A stretch of 52,028 nt of DNA from Candidatus Dependentiae bacterium (GCA_013821315.1 JACDHA010000004.1:30001-82028); one strand, 5' to 3'. Positions 18,309 to 29,219 are shown, numbered from the stretch's first letter. Numbers and translations are program-made. The notes: generated by a model not told the origin, from the sequence alone.

Positions 18309-21300
18309 ATGTCTAGCCTCCGCACGGGCAAGGAACTTATCCGTAGATCTTTTGGTAAGATCAAGGATATCGTTCCCGTTCCTAATTTAATAGAAATTCA
18401 ATCACGGTCTTTTAACGAGTTCGCTCAATTAGACTTTTTGCCTACAGAGCGTCAGTTAATTGGGTTAGAAAAAGTATTTAAGGATATCTTTCCTATAGAA
18501 TATAATGATAAGATGTCACTTGAGTATGTAAGCTATGAGTTGGGTAATTGGGCGTGTACTTGTGGTAAATTAACAGGTATTACCAATCGCTATACATGGA
18601 GCTGCTCTTCGTGTAAAAAGTCTGATTGTTCACGCTTAAATCATGATTTAGAGTGTTCATTTTGTCATAAATCTACCGCACGTTATAAAACGTGTTCTAA
18701 CTGCTTAGCACGAGTAACCGTTCAGGTTGCTATGAGCGTTGACGAGTCACGTTCAAGTGGTCAGACTTTTGGCATGCCTCTTAAAGTAAAAATGCAGCTT
18801 ATCACTTGGGATGCTGATGAAGAAAATAATAAAGTCTTGCGCGATATAAAAGAGCAAGATATTTTCTTTGCAGATGTTCCTGTTATGGCTGACCTATACG
18901 AAGATAATGGCCAGTTTAAATTAGGTAATTTAGGAACTTTTTTAATTAACGGTGTAGATCGTGTAATTGTAAGTCAGTTACATAGATCTCCTGGTGTAGT
19001 TTTTTCTCAAAGTAAGAAAATTAAAGATGTGCGTGGTAAACCGTACTATTTAGCACGTATTATACCAATGCGTGGATCATGGATCGATTTTGAGTTTGAT
19101 AGCAGTGACTACCTGAACGTACGAATCGATAAAAAGAAAAAGATGCTTGTTACAACGTTTTTACAAGCATTAGGGGTACCAAGGGAACAAATTATACCAT
19201 TCTTCTATCGTTTTGATAGTATCTGTGTCTCAAAAGGTGAATTTTATCAAAAACTTGATGAATCTCTTTTGGGTACTCGTATTGAGAAAGGTATGCTGCC
19301 GTCACTTAAAGATGAAGATGCTCTTGTTGGTAAACGTATTACTAAAGAATTACTTACACGTCTTCAAAAAATGGATGTCGATAGACTTATTTTGCGTAAA
19401 AGCACTTTGCTCAACAGAGTATTTGGAAGCGATGTCATAAATAACGATACTGGCGAAGTAATTATTGAACAAGGTGTTACCCTTAACGAAGATAGTTTTG
19501 AGTTGCTTAAGAAATTTAATTTCTTACAATTTAACTTAATTGCGTCTTCCGGGTATGTGTTTCAACCTACTATACCTTTAACATTAAGCCAAGACAAGTG
19601 TTATTCTGAAGAAGATGCATTACGTGAAGTACACGCCAAGCTGTGGCCTGGTGATACGTCATCATTACGTGAAATTAAACAGCGTTTAGAAGATTTGTTT
19701 TTTAATAGCCGTTTATATGATCTAACTAAAGTTGGTCGTATACGTATGAATCGTAAGTTAGATCTTCAGTTAAATGAAAGTATAACAACGTTAACGCTTG
19801 AAGATATACTTGCTACTATTAAATATCTAGTGAATTTGCGTGAGCGTGGTGAAGGTGAACTTGATGATATTGATCATTTAGGAAACCGTCGTGTACGCCT
19901 TGTAGGTGAACTGCTTAATAACCAAGTATATGTGGGACTTTTAAGAATAGAGCGCATAGTACGAGAGCGTTTTAGAATTCAAGAAACGCATGGTGCTTTA
20001 ATGCCTCAAGATTTCTTGAACGTCAAACCACTTAATGCGGTACTACGTGAGTTTTTTGGTACAGGTCAGTTATCCCAATTTATGGATCAGACTAATCCTC
20101 TAGCTGAAATTGCTCATAAACGTCGTCTTTCTGCTCTCGGGCCCGGTGGTGTTATGAAAGATAGAGCTACCTACGAAATTCGTGATGTTCATACGTCACA
20201 TTATGGTCGTATATGCCCTATTGAAACACCAGAAGGTCAAACCGTTGGGCTTATTTCATCACTTTCAACGTACGCTATGGTAAACGAGCTTGGGTTTATT
20301 GAAACAGCCTATAGACCGGTGACTAATGGTGTAATGAGCGATGAAGTAGCTTTCTTAGACGCTTTTGAAGAAGGTGATAAATATATTGCTCAAGCTGACG
20401 CAGTAGACGTAGTTACCAAAAAACTTAAAACTGAACAGGTATTTACGCGTCATGAAGGTAACTTCATGTATGTTGATGCCAATAGAATTAACTATGTAGA
20501 TCTTTCACCTAAACAACTTGTGTCAGTATCTACAGCACTTATACCGTTTTTAGAGCATGATGATGCCAGCCGTGCATTAATGGGTGCAAACATGCAACGA
20601 CAAGCAGTACCGCTTATTCGTATGCAACCACCAATTGTAGGTACTGGTATGGAATCAGAAATTGGTCGCTCTTCAGGTGCTACTATTGTTGCTAAACATG
20701 CTGGTATAGTTGAATATGTATCATCCGAAAAAATAGTTATTCGGGTTGATGAAAACGAATTTAGAAATGTAGATGATTGGATATCTCAAGGTGTTGATAC
20801 TTATTATTTACGTAAGTTTCAACGATCAAGCTACAGTACTTGGATTCATCAATCACCTATAGTAAAACCTGGTGATCGCGTTAAAGCTAATGATATTTTA
20901 AGTAACGGAACGTCTGTTTATAATGGTGAACTTGCTCTTGGTTCAAACTTGCTTGTGGCATTTATGCCTTGGCATGGTTATAACTTTGAAGATGCTATTA
21001 TTCTAAATAAACGTTTAGTATCTGAAGATGTATTAACATCAGTTCATATTGATGAATACGTTGTAGATGCACGTGATACGAAGCTTGGACCTGAAGAAAT
21101 TACGCGTGACATACCAAACGTAAGCGAGACTGCTTTAGCCGGCCTTGATGAAGATGGTATTGTGCGTATTGGTACTCGTGTTCGTCCTGGTGATATTTTA
21201 GTTGGTAAAGTAACTCTTAAAGGTGATATTCAATATTCACCTGAAGAAAAACTATTACGAGCTATCTTTGGTGAAAAATCACGTGAAGTACGCGATACTT

Positions 21301-22637
21301 CTTTGAGAGTACCACCAGGCATAGAAGGTACTGTAATCGACGTTAAAATCTTCTCGCGTAGTGGTATGCGTAAAGATAAACGTTACAAAGAAATGGTAGC
21401 AGAACAAACAGCTCGTTTAGAAGCTGATTTTGCTATGCATATAAGTTCATTAGAAAAGATGGTTGCTCAAAAAGTAGCACAAGAACTTACTGGTAAAGAA
21501 GCAGTAACTAAAAGCTCTAAAGCGCTTATGACCGGTGATGTTTTTGATGCAGATAAACTTTCTACAGTGCCATTAGAACAACTTATAGGATTACGTACTA
21601 CTCATAAAGAGACCAACGAAAAAGTTGATTATCTTAAAGGGTCATTAGAAAACCAGATTCGTATTTTAAACGGTCTTAAAGAAGAACGTATTAATAGACT
21701 TAAAAAAGGTGATCCACTACCATCTGGCGTTATTAAAATGGTTAAAATTTATATAGCCATGAAACGTCCTGTATCGGTTGGTGATAAAGTTGCCGGTCGT
21801 CATGGAAATAAAGGTGTGGTATCTATTATTGTACCTCGTGAAGATATGCCTTATTTAGATGATGGCACACCGGTTGATATAATTTTAAACCCTGTGGGTG
21901 TACCTTCCCGTATGAACGTAGGTCAAATTCTTGAAACTATTCTAGGATATAGTGGCAAGCAACTTGGTAAACGTATTGGTGAAGCTCTTAAAACTCAAGG
22001 GTATAACGAAGTTAAAAAACAGCTTATAAGCTATTACAGTGAAGAACTGGTTTCTACGTATGAATCTCAGTATGGTGAAGAAGGTGTTCTTGAACTTGGG
22101 CGTAAAACTGCTGAATTTGGTGTATTTTATAAAACACCAGTGTTTGATGGCGGCAACCTAAAAGACGACATTGAACCGTTGCTTAAAGAGATTAACGTTA
22201 AAGAAAACGGTACCTTTAAAATTCGTGATGGACGAACAGGTGATTATTTTGATCAACCAGTGACAGTTGGGTGCATTTATATAATGAAACTAAACCATAT
22301 GGTTGATGATAAGTTACATGCTCGATCTGTTGGGCCATACTCACTTGTTACTCAGCAGCCGCTGGGTGGTAAAGCACAGTTAGGTGGTCAAAGATTTGGT
22401 GAAATGGAAGTATGGGCTCTTGAAGCTCATGGTGCCGCGTATGCTTTACAAGAAATGCTTACTTATAAGTCTGATGACGTAAGTGGTAGACATAAAGTGT
22501 ATGAAGCATTAGTACGCAACGAAGATATCCCTGAACCAGGTCTTCCAGAATCATTTAACGTATTAATCAAAGAGCTTCAAAGTTTAGCTCTGCGGATAGA
22601 TTTATTTAAGAGCGGTAAGGAGGAAGTCAGTGACTAA
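18309..22637 (+). CDS. rpoB: RNA polymerase beta subunit with a cysteine-rich N-terminal insertion
   Basis: 1442 residues; ATG with AAGGAG 8 nt upstream. Standard beta features: QLHRSPGV near 225, the rifampicin-pocket block GQLSQFMDQTNPLAE with HKRRLSALGPGG (Asp, His and Ser contact residues kept), the catalytic-region RHGNKGV, and the C-terminal GGQRFGEMEVWALEAHGA. Odd feature: between YELG (76-79) and the conserved strand SVDESRSSGQTFGMPLKVKM lies an extra segment of about 63 residues with nine cysteines (83, 85, 99, 102, 107, 116, 119, 129, 132). It presumably binds one or two zinc ions on the protrusion. The stop overlaps the rpoC start by 8 nt. Confidence 0.98.
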   Translation: MSSLRTGKELIRRSFGKIKDIVPVPNLIEIQSRSFNEFAQLDFLPTERQLIGLEKVFKDIFPIEYNDKMSLEYVSYELGNWACTCGKLTGITNRYTWSCSSCKKSDCSRLNHDLECSFCHKSTARYKTCSNCLARVTVQVAMSVDESRSSGQTFGMPLKVKMQLITWDADEENNKVLRDIKEQDIFFADVPVMADLYEDNGQFKLGNLGTFLINGVDRVIVSQLHRSPGVVFSQSKKIKDVRGKPYYLARIIPMRGSWIDFEFDSSDYLNVRIDKKKKMLVTTFLQALGVPREQIIPFFYRFDSICVSKGEFYQKLDESLLGTRIEKGMLPSLKDEDALVGKRITKELLTRLQKMDVDRLILRKSTLLNRVFGSDVINNDTGEVIIEQGVTLNEDSFELLKKFNFLQFNLIASSGYVFQPTIPLTLSQDKCYSEEDALREVHAKLWPGDTSSLREIKQRLEDLFFNSRLYDLTKVGRIRMNRKLDLQLNESITTLTLEDILATIKYLVNLRERGEGELDDIDHLGNRRVRLVGELLNNQVYVGLLRIERIVRERFRIQETHGALMPQDFLNVKPLNAVLREFFGTGQLSQFMDQTNPLAEIAHKRRLSALGPGGVMKDRATYEIRDVHTSHYGRICPIETPEGQTVGLISSLSTYAMVNELGFIETAYRPVTNGVMSDEVAFLDAFEEGDKYIAQADAVDVVTKKLKTEQVFTRHEGNFMYVDANRINYVDLSPKQLVSVSTALIPFLEHDDASRALMGANMQRQAVPLIRMQPPIVGTGMESEIGRSSGATIVAKHAGIVEYVSSEKIVIRVDENEFRNVDDWISQGVDTYYLRKFQRSSYSTWIHQSPIVKPGDRVKANDILSNGTSVYNGELALGSNLLVAFMPWHGYNFEDAIILNKRLVSEDVLTSVHIDEYVVDARDTKLGPEEITRDIPNVSETALAGLDEDGIVRIGTRVRPGDILVGKVTLKGDIQYSPEEKLLRAIFGEKSREVRDTSLRVPPGIEGTVIDVKIFSRSGMRKDKRYKEMVAEQTARLEADFAMHISSLEKMVAQKVAQELTGKEAVTKSSKALMTGDVFDADKLSTVPLEQLIGLRTTHKETNEKVDYLKGSLENQIRILNGLKEERINRLKKGDPLPSGVIKMVKIYIAMKRPVSVGDKVAGRHGNKGVVSIIVPREDMPYLDDGTPVDIILNPVGVPSRMNVGQILETILGYSGKQLGKRIGEALKTQGYNEVKKQLISYYSEELVSTYESQYGEEGVLELGRKTAEFGVFYKTPVFDGGNLKDDIEPLLKEINVKENGTFKIRDGRTGDYFDQPVTVGCIYIMKLNHMVDDKLHARSVGPYSLVTQQPLGGKAQLGGQRFGEMEVWALEAHGAAYALQEMLTYKSDDVSGRHKVYEALVRNEDIPEPGLPESFNVLIKELQSLALRIDLFKSGKEEVSD

Positions 22638-25600
22638 TCGACTACTTGAGCGCTTTCGCGAGTATATAAATGCTACGCAGTTTAATGCTCTTAAGATTGG
22701 ACTTGCGTCTCCTGAAAAGATACATTCTCTTTCGTATGGAGAAGTTAAGAAGATCGAGACTATTAACTATCGTACACTAAAACCAGAACGTGACGGTTTA
22801 TTCTGTGCTCGTATATTCGGGCCGGTTAAAGACTGGGAATGTAACTGTGGTAAATATAAACGTATGAAACACAGGGGTATAACCTGTGAAAAATGCGGAG
22901 TTGAAGTAATTCAAGCACGAGTAAGACGTGAAAGAATGGGCCACATTGAGTTGGTGGCCCCCGTATGTCATATTTGGTACCTTAAAGGTATTCCAAGTTA
23001 TCTTGGTCTTATTATGGATATGGCTATAAAAGATCTTGAACGAGTTATCTATTTTGATGCTTATTTAGTTATAAAACAAGGTAAATCACCGTATCCACGT
23101 AAAACATTATTAAGTGCTGTAGACTATGATTACTATACTGAAACACACCCAGAAGATGCAGAATTTTTTGCAGAAACTGGTGCTGAAGCAGTAAAGCAAG
23201 CGTTAAGCTTACTTGATCTACACGAAGAGGTAAAGCGCCTTCAAGAAGAATATGAGAAGATAACTTCTGTTGCTGCACGCCACAAATTAATGCGTCGTAT
23301 CAAAGTGCTTTCCAGCTTAATACAAGGAAATTTGCGTCCTGAATGGATGATAATGACTGTACTTCCAGTATTACCACCAGACTTGCGTCCATTGGTACCT
23401 TTGGAAGGTGGCCGTTTTGCAAGTTCAGATCTTAATGAACTTTATAGACGGGTACTTAACAGAAATATTCGTTTGCAAAGATTGATAGAAATTGAAGCTC
23501 CTTCAGTTATTATCAAAAACGAAAAACGTATGTTACAAGAATCTGTTGATGCTCTTATTGATAACGGTCGTCGAGGGCAGCCTGTGCGCGGTCCAAATCG
23601 TAGACCACTTAAATCATTAAGTGAAATGCTTCGTGGTAAACAAGGTCGTTTCAGACAAAACTTGCTTGGTAAACGTGTAGATTATTCCGGTCGATCAGTA
23701 ATTGTGGTTGATCCTGAACTTAAGATGGATCAATGTGGTCTACCTAAAATTATGGCACTTGAATTATTTAAGTCACATGTATATGCAGGTTTATTAGAGC
23801 GTGAATTAGCGCCTAATTTACGTGTTGCAAAACGCATGGTAGAAGAATCATTGCCAGAGGTGTGGGACGTGCTTGAGCAAGTGGTTAAAGGGTACCCAGT
23901 ACTTCTTAACCGTGCACCAACACTTCACAGATTAGGTATACAAGCATTTTATCCAATGCTGGTTGATGGTAAAGCTATTAAGATTCATCCACTGGTATGT
24001 GCTGCTTATAACGCTGACTTTGATGGTGACCAGATGGCTGTTCATATACCGTTAAGTAGTCTAGCTAAAGCAGAGTGTGAAAATCTTGTATTGTCTACCA
24101 AAAATATATTGTCTGCTGCTAACGGGCGACCAGTAACGGTTCCAAGTCAGGACATGGTTCTTGGGCTCCATTATATAACTAAAGTGCGTTGTAACGCTCT
24201 TGGTGAAGGTATAGTATTTAGTAACACTCAAGAAGTGGTAACTGCGTATCAATTTGGCAAAGCTGACATGCACGCACGTATTAAAGTGCGTTTAGAAGGC
24301 TCTAGAATAGTAGATACTACCGTAGGCCGCGTTATCTTATACGAAGCTATACCCCAAGGATCAGAATTTGATTGGGTCAATAAAATTATGACCCGTGCTG
24401 ATCTTACGCGTCTTGTTGAACGTGTCTATGTTCGTTTTGGTAGTGATGCAACAGTTAAGTGTTTAGATAATATTAAAAAACTTGGATTCTACAACTCTAC
24501 TAAAGCAGGTATTTCTATTGCTATTAGTGATCTTGTTGTTCCTGAGAAAAAAGATACTATTATTGCTAAAGCTGAAATTGAAGTACAAAAAATCGAACAA
24601 CTCTATATGGACGGTATCATCACTAATGGTGAACGTTACAATAAAGTATTAAGTCTTTGGTTCCAAGCTGCACTTGATGTTGCTGGACAAATGACTAAAG
24701 AGTTTGAAGTACAAGATCAGCTTGCTTTTGTTAACAGTCAAAAAGACTTTCAGCCGTTTAATCCTTTGTTTATGATGTTAGAGTCCGGAGCAAAAGGATC
24801 TAAAGAGCAAATTAAACAGCTTGTAGGTATGCGTGGTTTGATGGCTAAACCATCAGGTGAAATTATGGAAACACCCGTTAAAACCAACTTCAAACAAGGT
24901 CTGAGCGTATTTGAATACTTTATTTCTACTCATGGTGCTCGTAAAGGTCAAGCCGATACAGCGCTTAAAACAGCAAACTCAGGGTATTTAACTCGTCGTC
25001 TTGTAGATGTAGCTCAAGATGTTGTTATTTCTCTGGCTGACTGTAAAACGCTTGGCTACATTGAGATAGAAGATCTTAAAGAATCTGGTGATACACTGTA
25101 CGCATTGCCACAACGTGTGTATGGCCGTGTTGCAGCTCTTGATCTTAAAGATCCTGTTACAGGTACGTTATTGCTTAAACAAGGTGATATAGTAAGGCGT
25201 TCAGATTTAGAAAAAATAAACGATTCAGCCGTTTCACGTATTGCTATCCGCTCTGCATTGACTTGTCAGGCAAAGCGAGGTATCTGTGCTAAGTGTTATG
25301 GTATTGATTTGTCTAAAGGTGAACTTGCAGATAATGGTACTACAGTAGGTATTATTGCAGCACAGTCTATTGGTGAACCTGGTACTCAGTTAACTATGAG
25401 AACTTTCCACGTTGGGGGTACTGCGAGTTTATCTGATCAATCATCATATAGTGCTAAATATAATGGTATAGTGCAATTGCGTGGTATGAGAACAGCTGTT
25501 AACCGCGAAAATCAGACAATAATTATGAGCCGTAAAGCGCGCTTATTAATTATGTCACCTGATGGCCGTGAACTTCAACGCAACGACATTGAGTATGGTG

Positions 25601-26694
25601 CGCTTTTATTAGTAAACGATGGTCAAGAAGTTACCATAGGTACTAAACTTGCCAATTGGGATGCTAACAATAAAGTATTGTTAACAGAATATGCCGGACG
25701 AGCACGCTATATCGATTTACTAGAAAACGTTACTGTTCAAGACAGATTTGATGAAGCAACCAATCGTTCAAGTAAAGTAGTACTTGATCATAAGGGCGAT
25801 AAATATCAGCCGGCTATTAGTATTATCGATGAACATGATGAAGAGATAGCCCAATACTATGTGCCAACAGGCGCTTACTTAACCGTAGGCGACAACCAAG
25901 TGGTAAAAGTTGGTGACATATTGGTTAAAACTCCACGTGAAGCATCTAAAACTAAAGATATTACCGGAGGTTTACCTCGTATTGCAGAATTATTTGAAGC
26001 ACGTATGCCAAAAGATCCTGCTATTATTGCAGATATTGATGGTGAAATAGTGTTTGGTGGTCTGCATAGAGGACTTCGTAAAGTCAGCGTTGTTAGTGGT
26101 GATGATTCTTATGATTACTTTATCCCTCGTAATAAGCAGCTTAACGTTGCTAACGGAGACAGAGTAACTGCTGGTGATCCACTAACTTCTGGAACTCCTG
26201 TATTACATGACATTTTACGTATACTTGGGCCAGAAACATTGCAGCGCTATTTAGTAAACCAAATTCAACAAATTTATCGTTTACAAGGTGTTGACATTAA
26301 CGATAGGCACATAGAACTTATTGTAAGACAAATGCTTCGTAAAATGCGTATTGTTGAACCAGGCGATACTGAATTCTTGATTGGTGATCGTGTAGATCGT
26401 ATTCACTTTAGAACAGTAAACGCTGCTCTACAAGCTGAAGGTAAACGTGTAGCAGTAGCTAAACCAGTACTTATGGGTATTACATTATCATCCCTAGGCA
26501 CTGAAAGCTTTATTTCTGCAGCATCTTTCCAAGAAACTACACGTATTTTAGCTGAAGCAGCTATATCCGGTCAAGTAGATCACCTTTACGGTTTAAAAGA
26601 AAATGTTATTATAGGTAAGTTGATACCTGCAGGAACTGGCATTAAGACGTTCAGAAAAAAGTATATTGATCGTCAAGGCCAAGAAGAGCAGTAA
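22630..26694 (+). CDS. rpoC: RNA polymerase beta' subunit
   Basis: 1354 residues. The start is GTG at 22630, inside the end of rpoB, with AAGGAGG upstream; this gives translational coupling. The N-terminal zinc ribbon is Cys71, 73, 86 and 89 (CNCGK, then CEKC). The catalytic NADFDGD loop is at 461-467 and holds the three magnesium-binding aspartates. Trigger-loop region GEPGTQLTMRTFHVGG and the second zinc site (CQAKRGICAKCYG) are present. No large lineage insertion between domains is obvious. tRNA-Val follows by 9 nt. Confidence 0.98.
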   Translation: MTNRLLERFREYINATQFNALKIGLASPEKIHSLSYGEVKKIETINYRTLKPERDGLFCARIFGPVKDWECNCGKYKRMKHRGITCEKCGVEVIQARVRRERMGHIELVAPVCHIWYLKGIPSYLGLIMDMAIKDLERVIYFDAYLVIKQGKSPYPRKTLLSAVDYDYYTETHPEDAEFFAETGAEAVKQALSLLDLHEEVKRLQEEYEKITSVAARHKLMRRIKVLSSLIQGNLRPEWMIMTVLPVLPPDLRPLVPLEGGRFASSDLNELYRRVLNRNIRLQRLIEIEAPSVIIKNEKRMLQESVDALIDNGRRGQPVRGPNRRPLKSLSEMLRGKQGRFRQNLLGKRVDYSGRSVIVVDPELKMDQCGLPKIMALELFKSHVYAGLLERELAPNLRVAKRMVEESLPEVWDVLEQVVKGYPVLLNRAPTLHRLGIQAFYPMLVDGKAIKIHPLVCAAYNADFDGDQMAVHIPLSSLAKAECENLVLSTKNILSAANGRPVTVPSQDMVLGLHYITKVRCNALGEGIVFSNTQEVVTAYQFGKADMHARIKVRLEGSRIVDTTVGRVILYEAIPQGSEFDWVNKIMTRADLTRLVERVYVRFGSDATVKCLDNIKKLGFYNSTKAGISIAISDLVVPEKKDTIIAKAEIEVQKIEQLYMDGIITNGERYNKVLSLWFQAALDVAGQMTKEFEVQDQLAFVNSQKDFQPFNPLFMMLESGAKGSKEQIKQLVGMRGLMAKPSGEIMETPVKTNFKQGLSVFEYFISTHGARKGQADTALKTANSGYLTRRLVDVAQDVVISLADCKTLGYIEIEDLKESGDTLYALPQRVYGRVAALDLKDPVTGTLLLKQGDIVRRSDLEKINDSAVSRIAIRSALTCQAKRGICAKCYGIDLSKGELADNGTTVGIIAAQSIGEPGTQLTMRTFHVGGTASLSDQSSYSAKYNGIVQLRGMRTAVNRENQTIIMSRKARLLIMSPDGRELQRNDIEYGALLLVNDGQEVTIGTKLANWDANNKVLLTEYAGRARYIDLLENVTVQDRFDEATNRSSKVVLDHKGDKYQPAISIIDEHDEEIAQYYVPTGAYLTVGDNQVVKVGDILVKTPREASKTKDITGGLPRIAELFEARMPKDPAIIADIDGEIVFGGLHRGLRKVSVVSGDDSYDYFIPRNKQLNVANGDRVTAGDPLTSGTPVLHDILRILGPETLQRYLVNQIQQIYRLQGVDINDRHIELIVRQMLRKMRIVEPGDTEFLIGDRVDRIHFRTVNAALQAEGKRVAVAKPVLMGITLSSLGTESFISAASFQETTRILAEAAISGQVDHLYGLKENVIIGKLIPAGTGIKTFRKKYIDRQGQEEQ

Positions 26695-26703
26695 GAGATA
26701 TTA

Positions 26704-26778
26704 AGGCGCGTAGCTCAGGGGTAGAGCATTGCTTTGACGTAGCAAGGGTCAGCGGTTCAAATCCGCTCGCGCCTACCA
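26704..26778 (+). tRNA. tRNA-Val (GAC)
   Basis: The acceptor pairs AGGCGCG with CGCGCCT. The anticodon arm TTGCT-TTGACGT-AGCAA gives GAC, and CCA is encoded. It sits between rpoC and rpsO, probably as part of the long transcript. Confidence 0.94.
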
Positions 26779-26819
26779 TTTAAAAGATAAATAAGTACTT
26801 TTTTTTTGAGGTTTATTCC

Positions 26820-27086
26820 ATGGCATTAAAACAAGCTAAATCAGAAATGATAGCAAACTTTAAACAATCAGAGCATGATACAGGTTCAACAGCAGTACAA
26901 ATTGCATTGCTTACCAACCGTATCAATAGCTTAACTCAACATTTTAAAACACATGCTAAAGATTATGCATCAAAGCGTGGCCTTCTTAAAATGGTTGGGC
27001 AACGTCGTAGCTTTTTAAGCTACTTAGCAAAACATGATCAAGCACAATATAGACAGCTTTTAGAACGTTTAGGCTTACGTAAGTAA
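26820..27086 (+). CDS. rpsO: Ribosomal protein S15 (uS15)
   Basis: 88 residues, exact family length. GSTAVQIALLTNRINSLTQHF and RGLLKMVGQRRSFLSYL are conserved 16S-binding helices. ATG with GAGGT 10 nt upstream. It is followed by pnp, the classic rpsO-pnp pairing. Confidence 0.97.
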   Translation: MALKQAKSEMIANFKQSEHDTGSTAVQIALLTNRINSLTQHFKTHAKDYASKRGLLKMVGQRRSFLSYLAKHDQAQYRQLLERLGLRK

Positions 27087-27140
27087 CGCGTACCTGTTTT
27101 ATACTGTATAATTTCCCTAACTGAAGTAGGTTGACCTCAA

Positions 27141-29219
27141 ATGGAAAAAAGATTTTACCTACCCGAATTTCAGTATGAAGCGATAACTGGTAAATTTGCT
27201 AGTCAAGCTGATGGAGCTGTATGGCTTCAGCAGGGCGGTACTGTAGTACTTGCTACTGTAGTATCGGCTCCTTCTAAGGAATTTCCGGGTTTTTTACCTT
27301 TAACAATTGATTATCGAGAAAATTTTGCTGCAGCCGGCAAAATTCCTGGCGGCTATTATAAGCGTGAAGGTAAATTTAGCGATAAAGAAGTACTTGTAAG
27401 CCGTCTTATAGATCGTGCTATACGACCACTTTTTCCTGAAAATTACTTTAATCAATTGCAAATACTTATTACAGTGTACTCTGTTGATAAAGAAAATATG
27501 CCTTCTAACTTAGCTTTAGTTGCAGGATCACTTGCGCTTTCTCTTTCTAAAATACCCTTTTTGGGTCCTATAGGTATAGTAGAAATAGGTAGAGTAAACG
27601 GCGAGTGGATAGCAAATCCAGTGTATGCTCAAAACCAAGAATCTGATGTAAAAATTACTGTAGCAGGAACTTATGAAGGTATCTGCATGGTAGAAGGAAA
27701 CACCAACCAAATATCTGAAAAAGAGTTGGTTGATGCTTTATTTTTAGCTCATGAATCTATTAAAAAACAAGTAGCATGGCAAAAAGGAATTGCGCAAGAA
27801 GTTGGTGTTTCTAAAGAAGAAATAGTAGATCAATTTAATTGGAATGAGTGGATGGCTCGCGCCAAAAACTTTTTGACTGCTGATAATATAGAACCTTTAT
27901 ATACTGCTAATAAGCCTGAACGTGGTAGAGCAATGTCTGCTTTAAAAGAAGCATTCTTTACACAATATAAAGAACAAGCAACCGAGCTTGGTATATCATC
28001 AACTTTCTTAGGCTATGTATTTGATTCTGAACTTGAATTAGCTCTTACTGAACATGCTTTTACCACAGGTAAACGTATAGATAGTAGAGTATTTGCAACA
28101 GTAAGGCCTATAAGTACAGAAGTAGGATTATTACCCTTTACTCATGGTTCGGCTTTATTTAAGCGTGGCAACACACAAGCGCTGGCAACAGTAACCTTGG
28201 GTGGCGGTCAGGATGAACAAAAAATAGAAGATATAATGGGCGAAACGACCGACAGTGCGTTTATGCTTCATTATAACTTTCCTCCCTTTTCAGTGGGTGA
28301 AGTTCGTGCAATGCGCGGTCCTGGTAGACGAGAAGTTGGCCATGGTCATTTAGCAGCATCTGCACTTAAAGCTATTTTGCCATCACGCGAAAAGTTTCCT
28401 TATACCATACGTATCGTTGCAGATATTTTAGAGTCTGATGGTTCTAGCTCTATGGCTACCGTCTGTGCTTCTACTATGGCTCTTATGAATGCTGGTGTAC
28501 CTATTGCAGAAATGGTCAGCGGTGTTGCTATGGGCTTAATTCAAAGTAAAGCAGGCGAATTTCAAGTACTTACTGATATAGCTGGTATAGAAGATGCTTT
28601 TGGCCTTATGGACTTTAAAGTAGCAGGAACTCAAAATGGTATTACTGCTATCCAAATGGATATCAAATATAAGGGTGGCATTCATAGAGAAATCTTTGAA
28701 AAAGCTCTTGCTCAAGCTCGTGTAGCTCGTCTTTTCATTCTTGACGAAATGCGTAAAGTAATGACTGCGCCTAATGCTCAACTTTCAGAATTAGTGCCAC
28801 AAATAGTTTCATTTAAAGTTCCTACCGATAAAATAGGTGCAATAATTGGTTCTAAGGGTAGTGTTATTAAAGATATTATTGCTCAAACTGGCACAACAAT
28901 AGACATTGAAGAAGATGGTACTGTGAAGATCTTTGGTCATCCAGGTCCAAAACTTGATCAAGCTGTTGCATGGGTTAAAACGCTTGGCGGTCGTATTGAA
29001 AAAGGTACTATTTACAAAGGTGCGATTAAAAAGCTTGCTGAATTTGGTATATTTGTAGAGATAGCACCAGGACAAGATGGTCTTGTGCACGTATCTAACT
29101 TGCCAAAAGCTCGTCAAAACAATTTCGCAGCGTCAATGAAAGTTGGCGAAATAGTAACTGTAGAAGTAGTAGATTATGATGAAACTACGGGTCGAATCCG
29201 CTTAAAATTGAATGAATAA
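27141..29219 (+). CDS. pnp: Polynucleotide phosphorylase
   Basis: 692 residues. Two RNase PH-like domains (about 1-210 and 310-540) flank a helical domain. The second carries the active-site segment FSVGEVRAMRGPGRREVGHG and ILESDGSSSMATVC. A KH domain (about 548-605, IGAIIGSKGSVIKDI) and an S1 domain (about 620-690, GAIKKLAEFGIFVEI) bind RNA. The enzyme degrades RNA 3'-5' using phosphate. A TATAAT at 27107-27112 in the short spacer could give it its own promoter, though no -35 is evident. The stop overlaps rph by 8 nt. Confidence 0.97.
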   Translation: MEKRFYLPEFQYEAITGKFASQADGAVWLQQGGTVVLATVVSAPSKEFPGFLPLTIDYRENFAAAGKIPGGYYKREGKFSDKEVLVSRLIDRAIRPLFPENYFNQLQILITVYSVDKENMPSNLALVAGSLALSLSKIPFLGPIGIVEIGRVNGEWIANPVYAQNQESDVKITVAGTYEGICMVEGNTNQISEKELVDALFLAHESIKKQVAWQKGIAQEVGVSKEEIVDQFNWNEWMARAKNFLTADNIEPLYTANKPERGRAMSALKEAFFTQYKEQATELGISSTFLGYVFDSELELALTEHAFTTGKRIDSRVFATVRPISTEVGLLPFTHGSALFKRGNTQALATVTLGGGQDEQKIEDIMGETTDSAFMLHYNFPPFSVGEVRAMRGPGRREVGHGHLAASALKAILPSREKFPYTIRIVADILESDGSSSMATVCASTMALMNAGVPIAEMVSGVAMGLIQSKAGEFQVLTDIAGIEDAFGLMDFKVAGTQNGITAIQMDIKYKGGIHREIFEKALAQARVARLFILDEMRKVMTAPNAQLSELVPQIVSFKVPTDKIGAIIGSKGSVIKDIIAQTGTTIDIEEDGTVKIFGHPGPKLDQAVAWVKTLGGRIEKGTIYKGAIKKLAEFGIFVEIAPGQDGLVHVSNLPKARQNNFAASMKVGEIVTVEVVDYDETTGRIRLKLNE

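Noticed and set aside
18309-22637. Possible frameshift or assembly error as the cause of the RpoB insertion
   Set aside because: The frame is continuous, codon use matches the rest of the gene, and conserved beta sequence resumes in frame on both sides.
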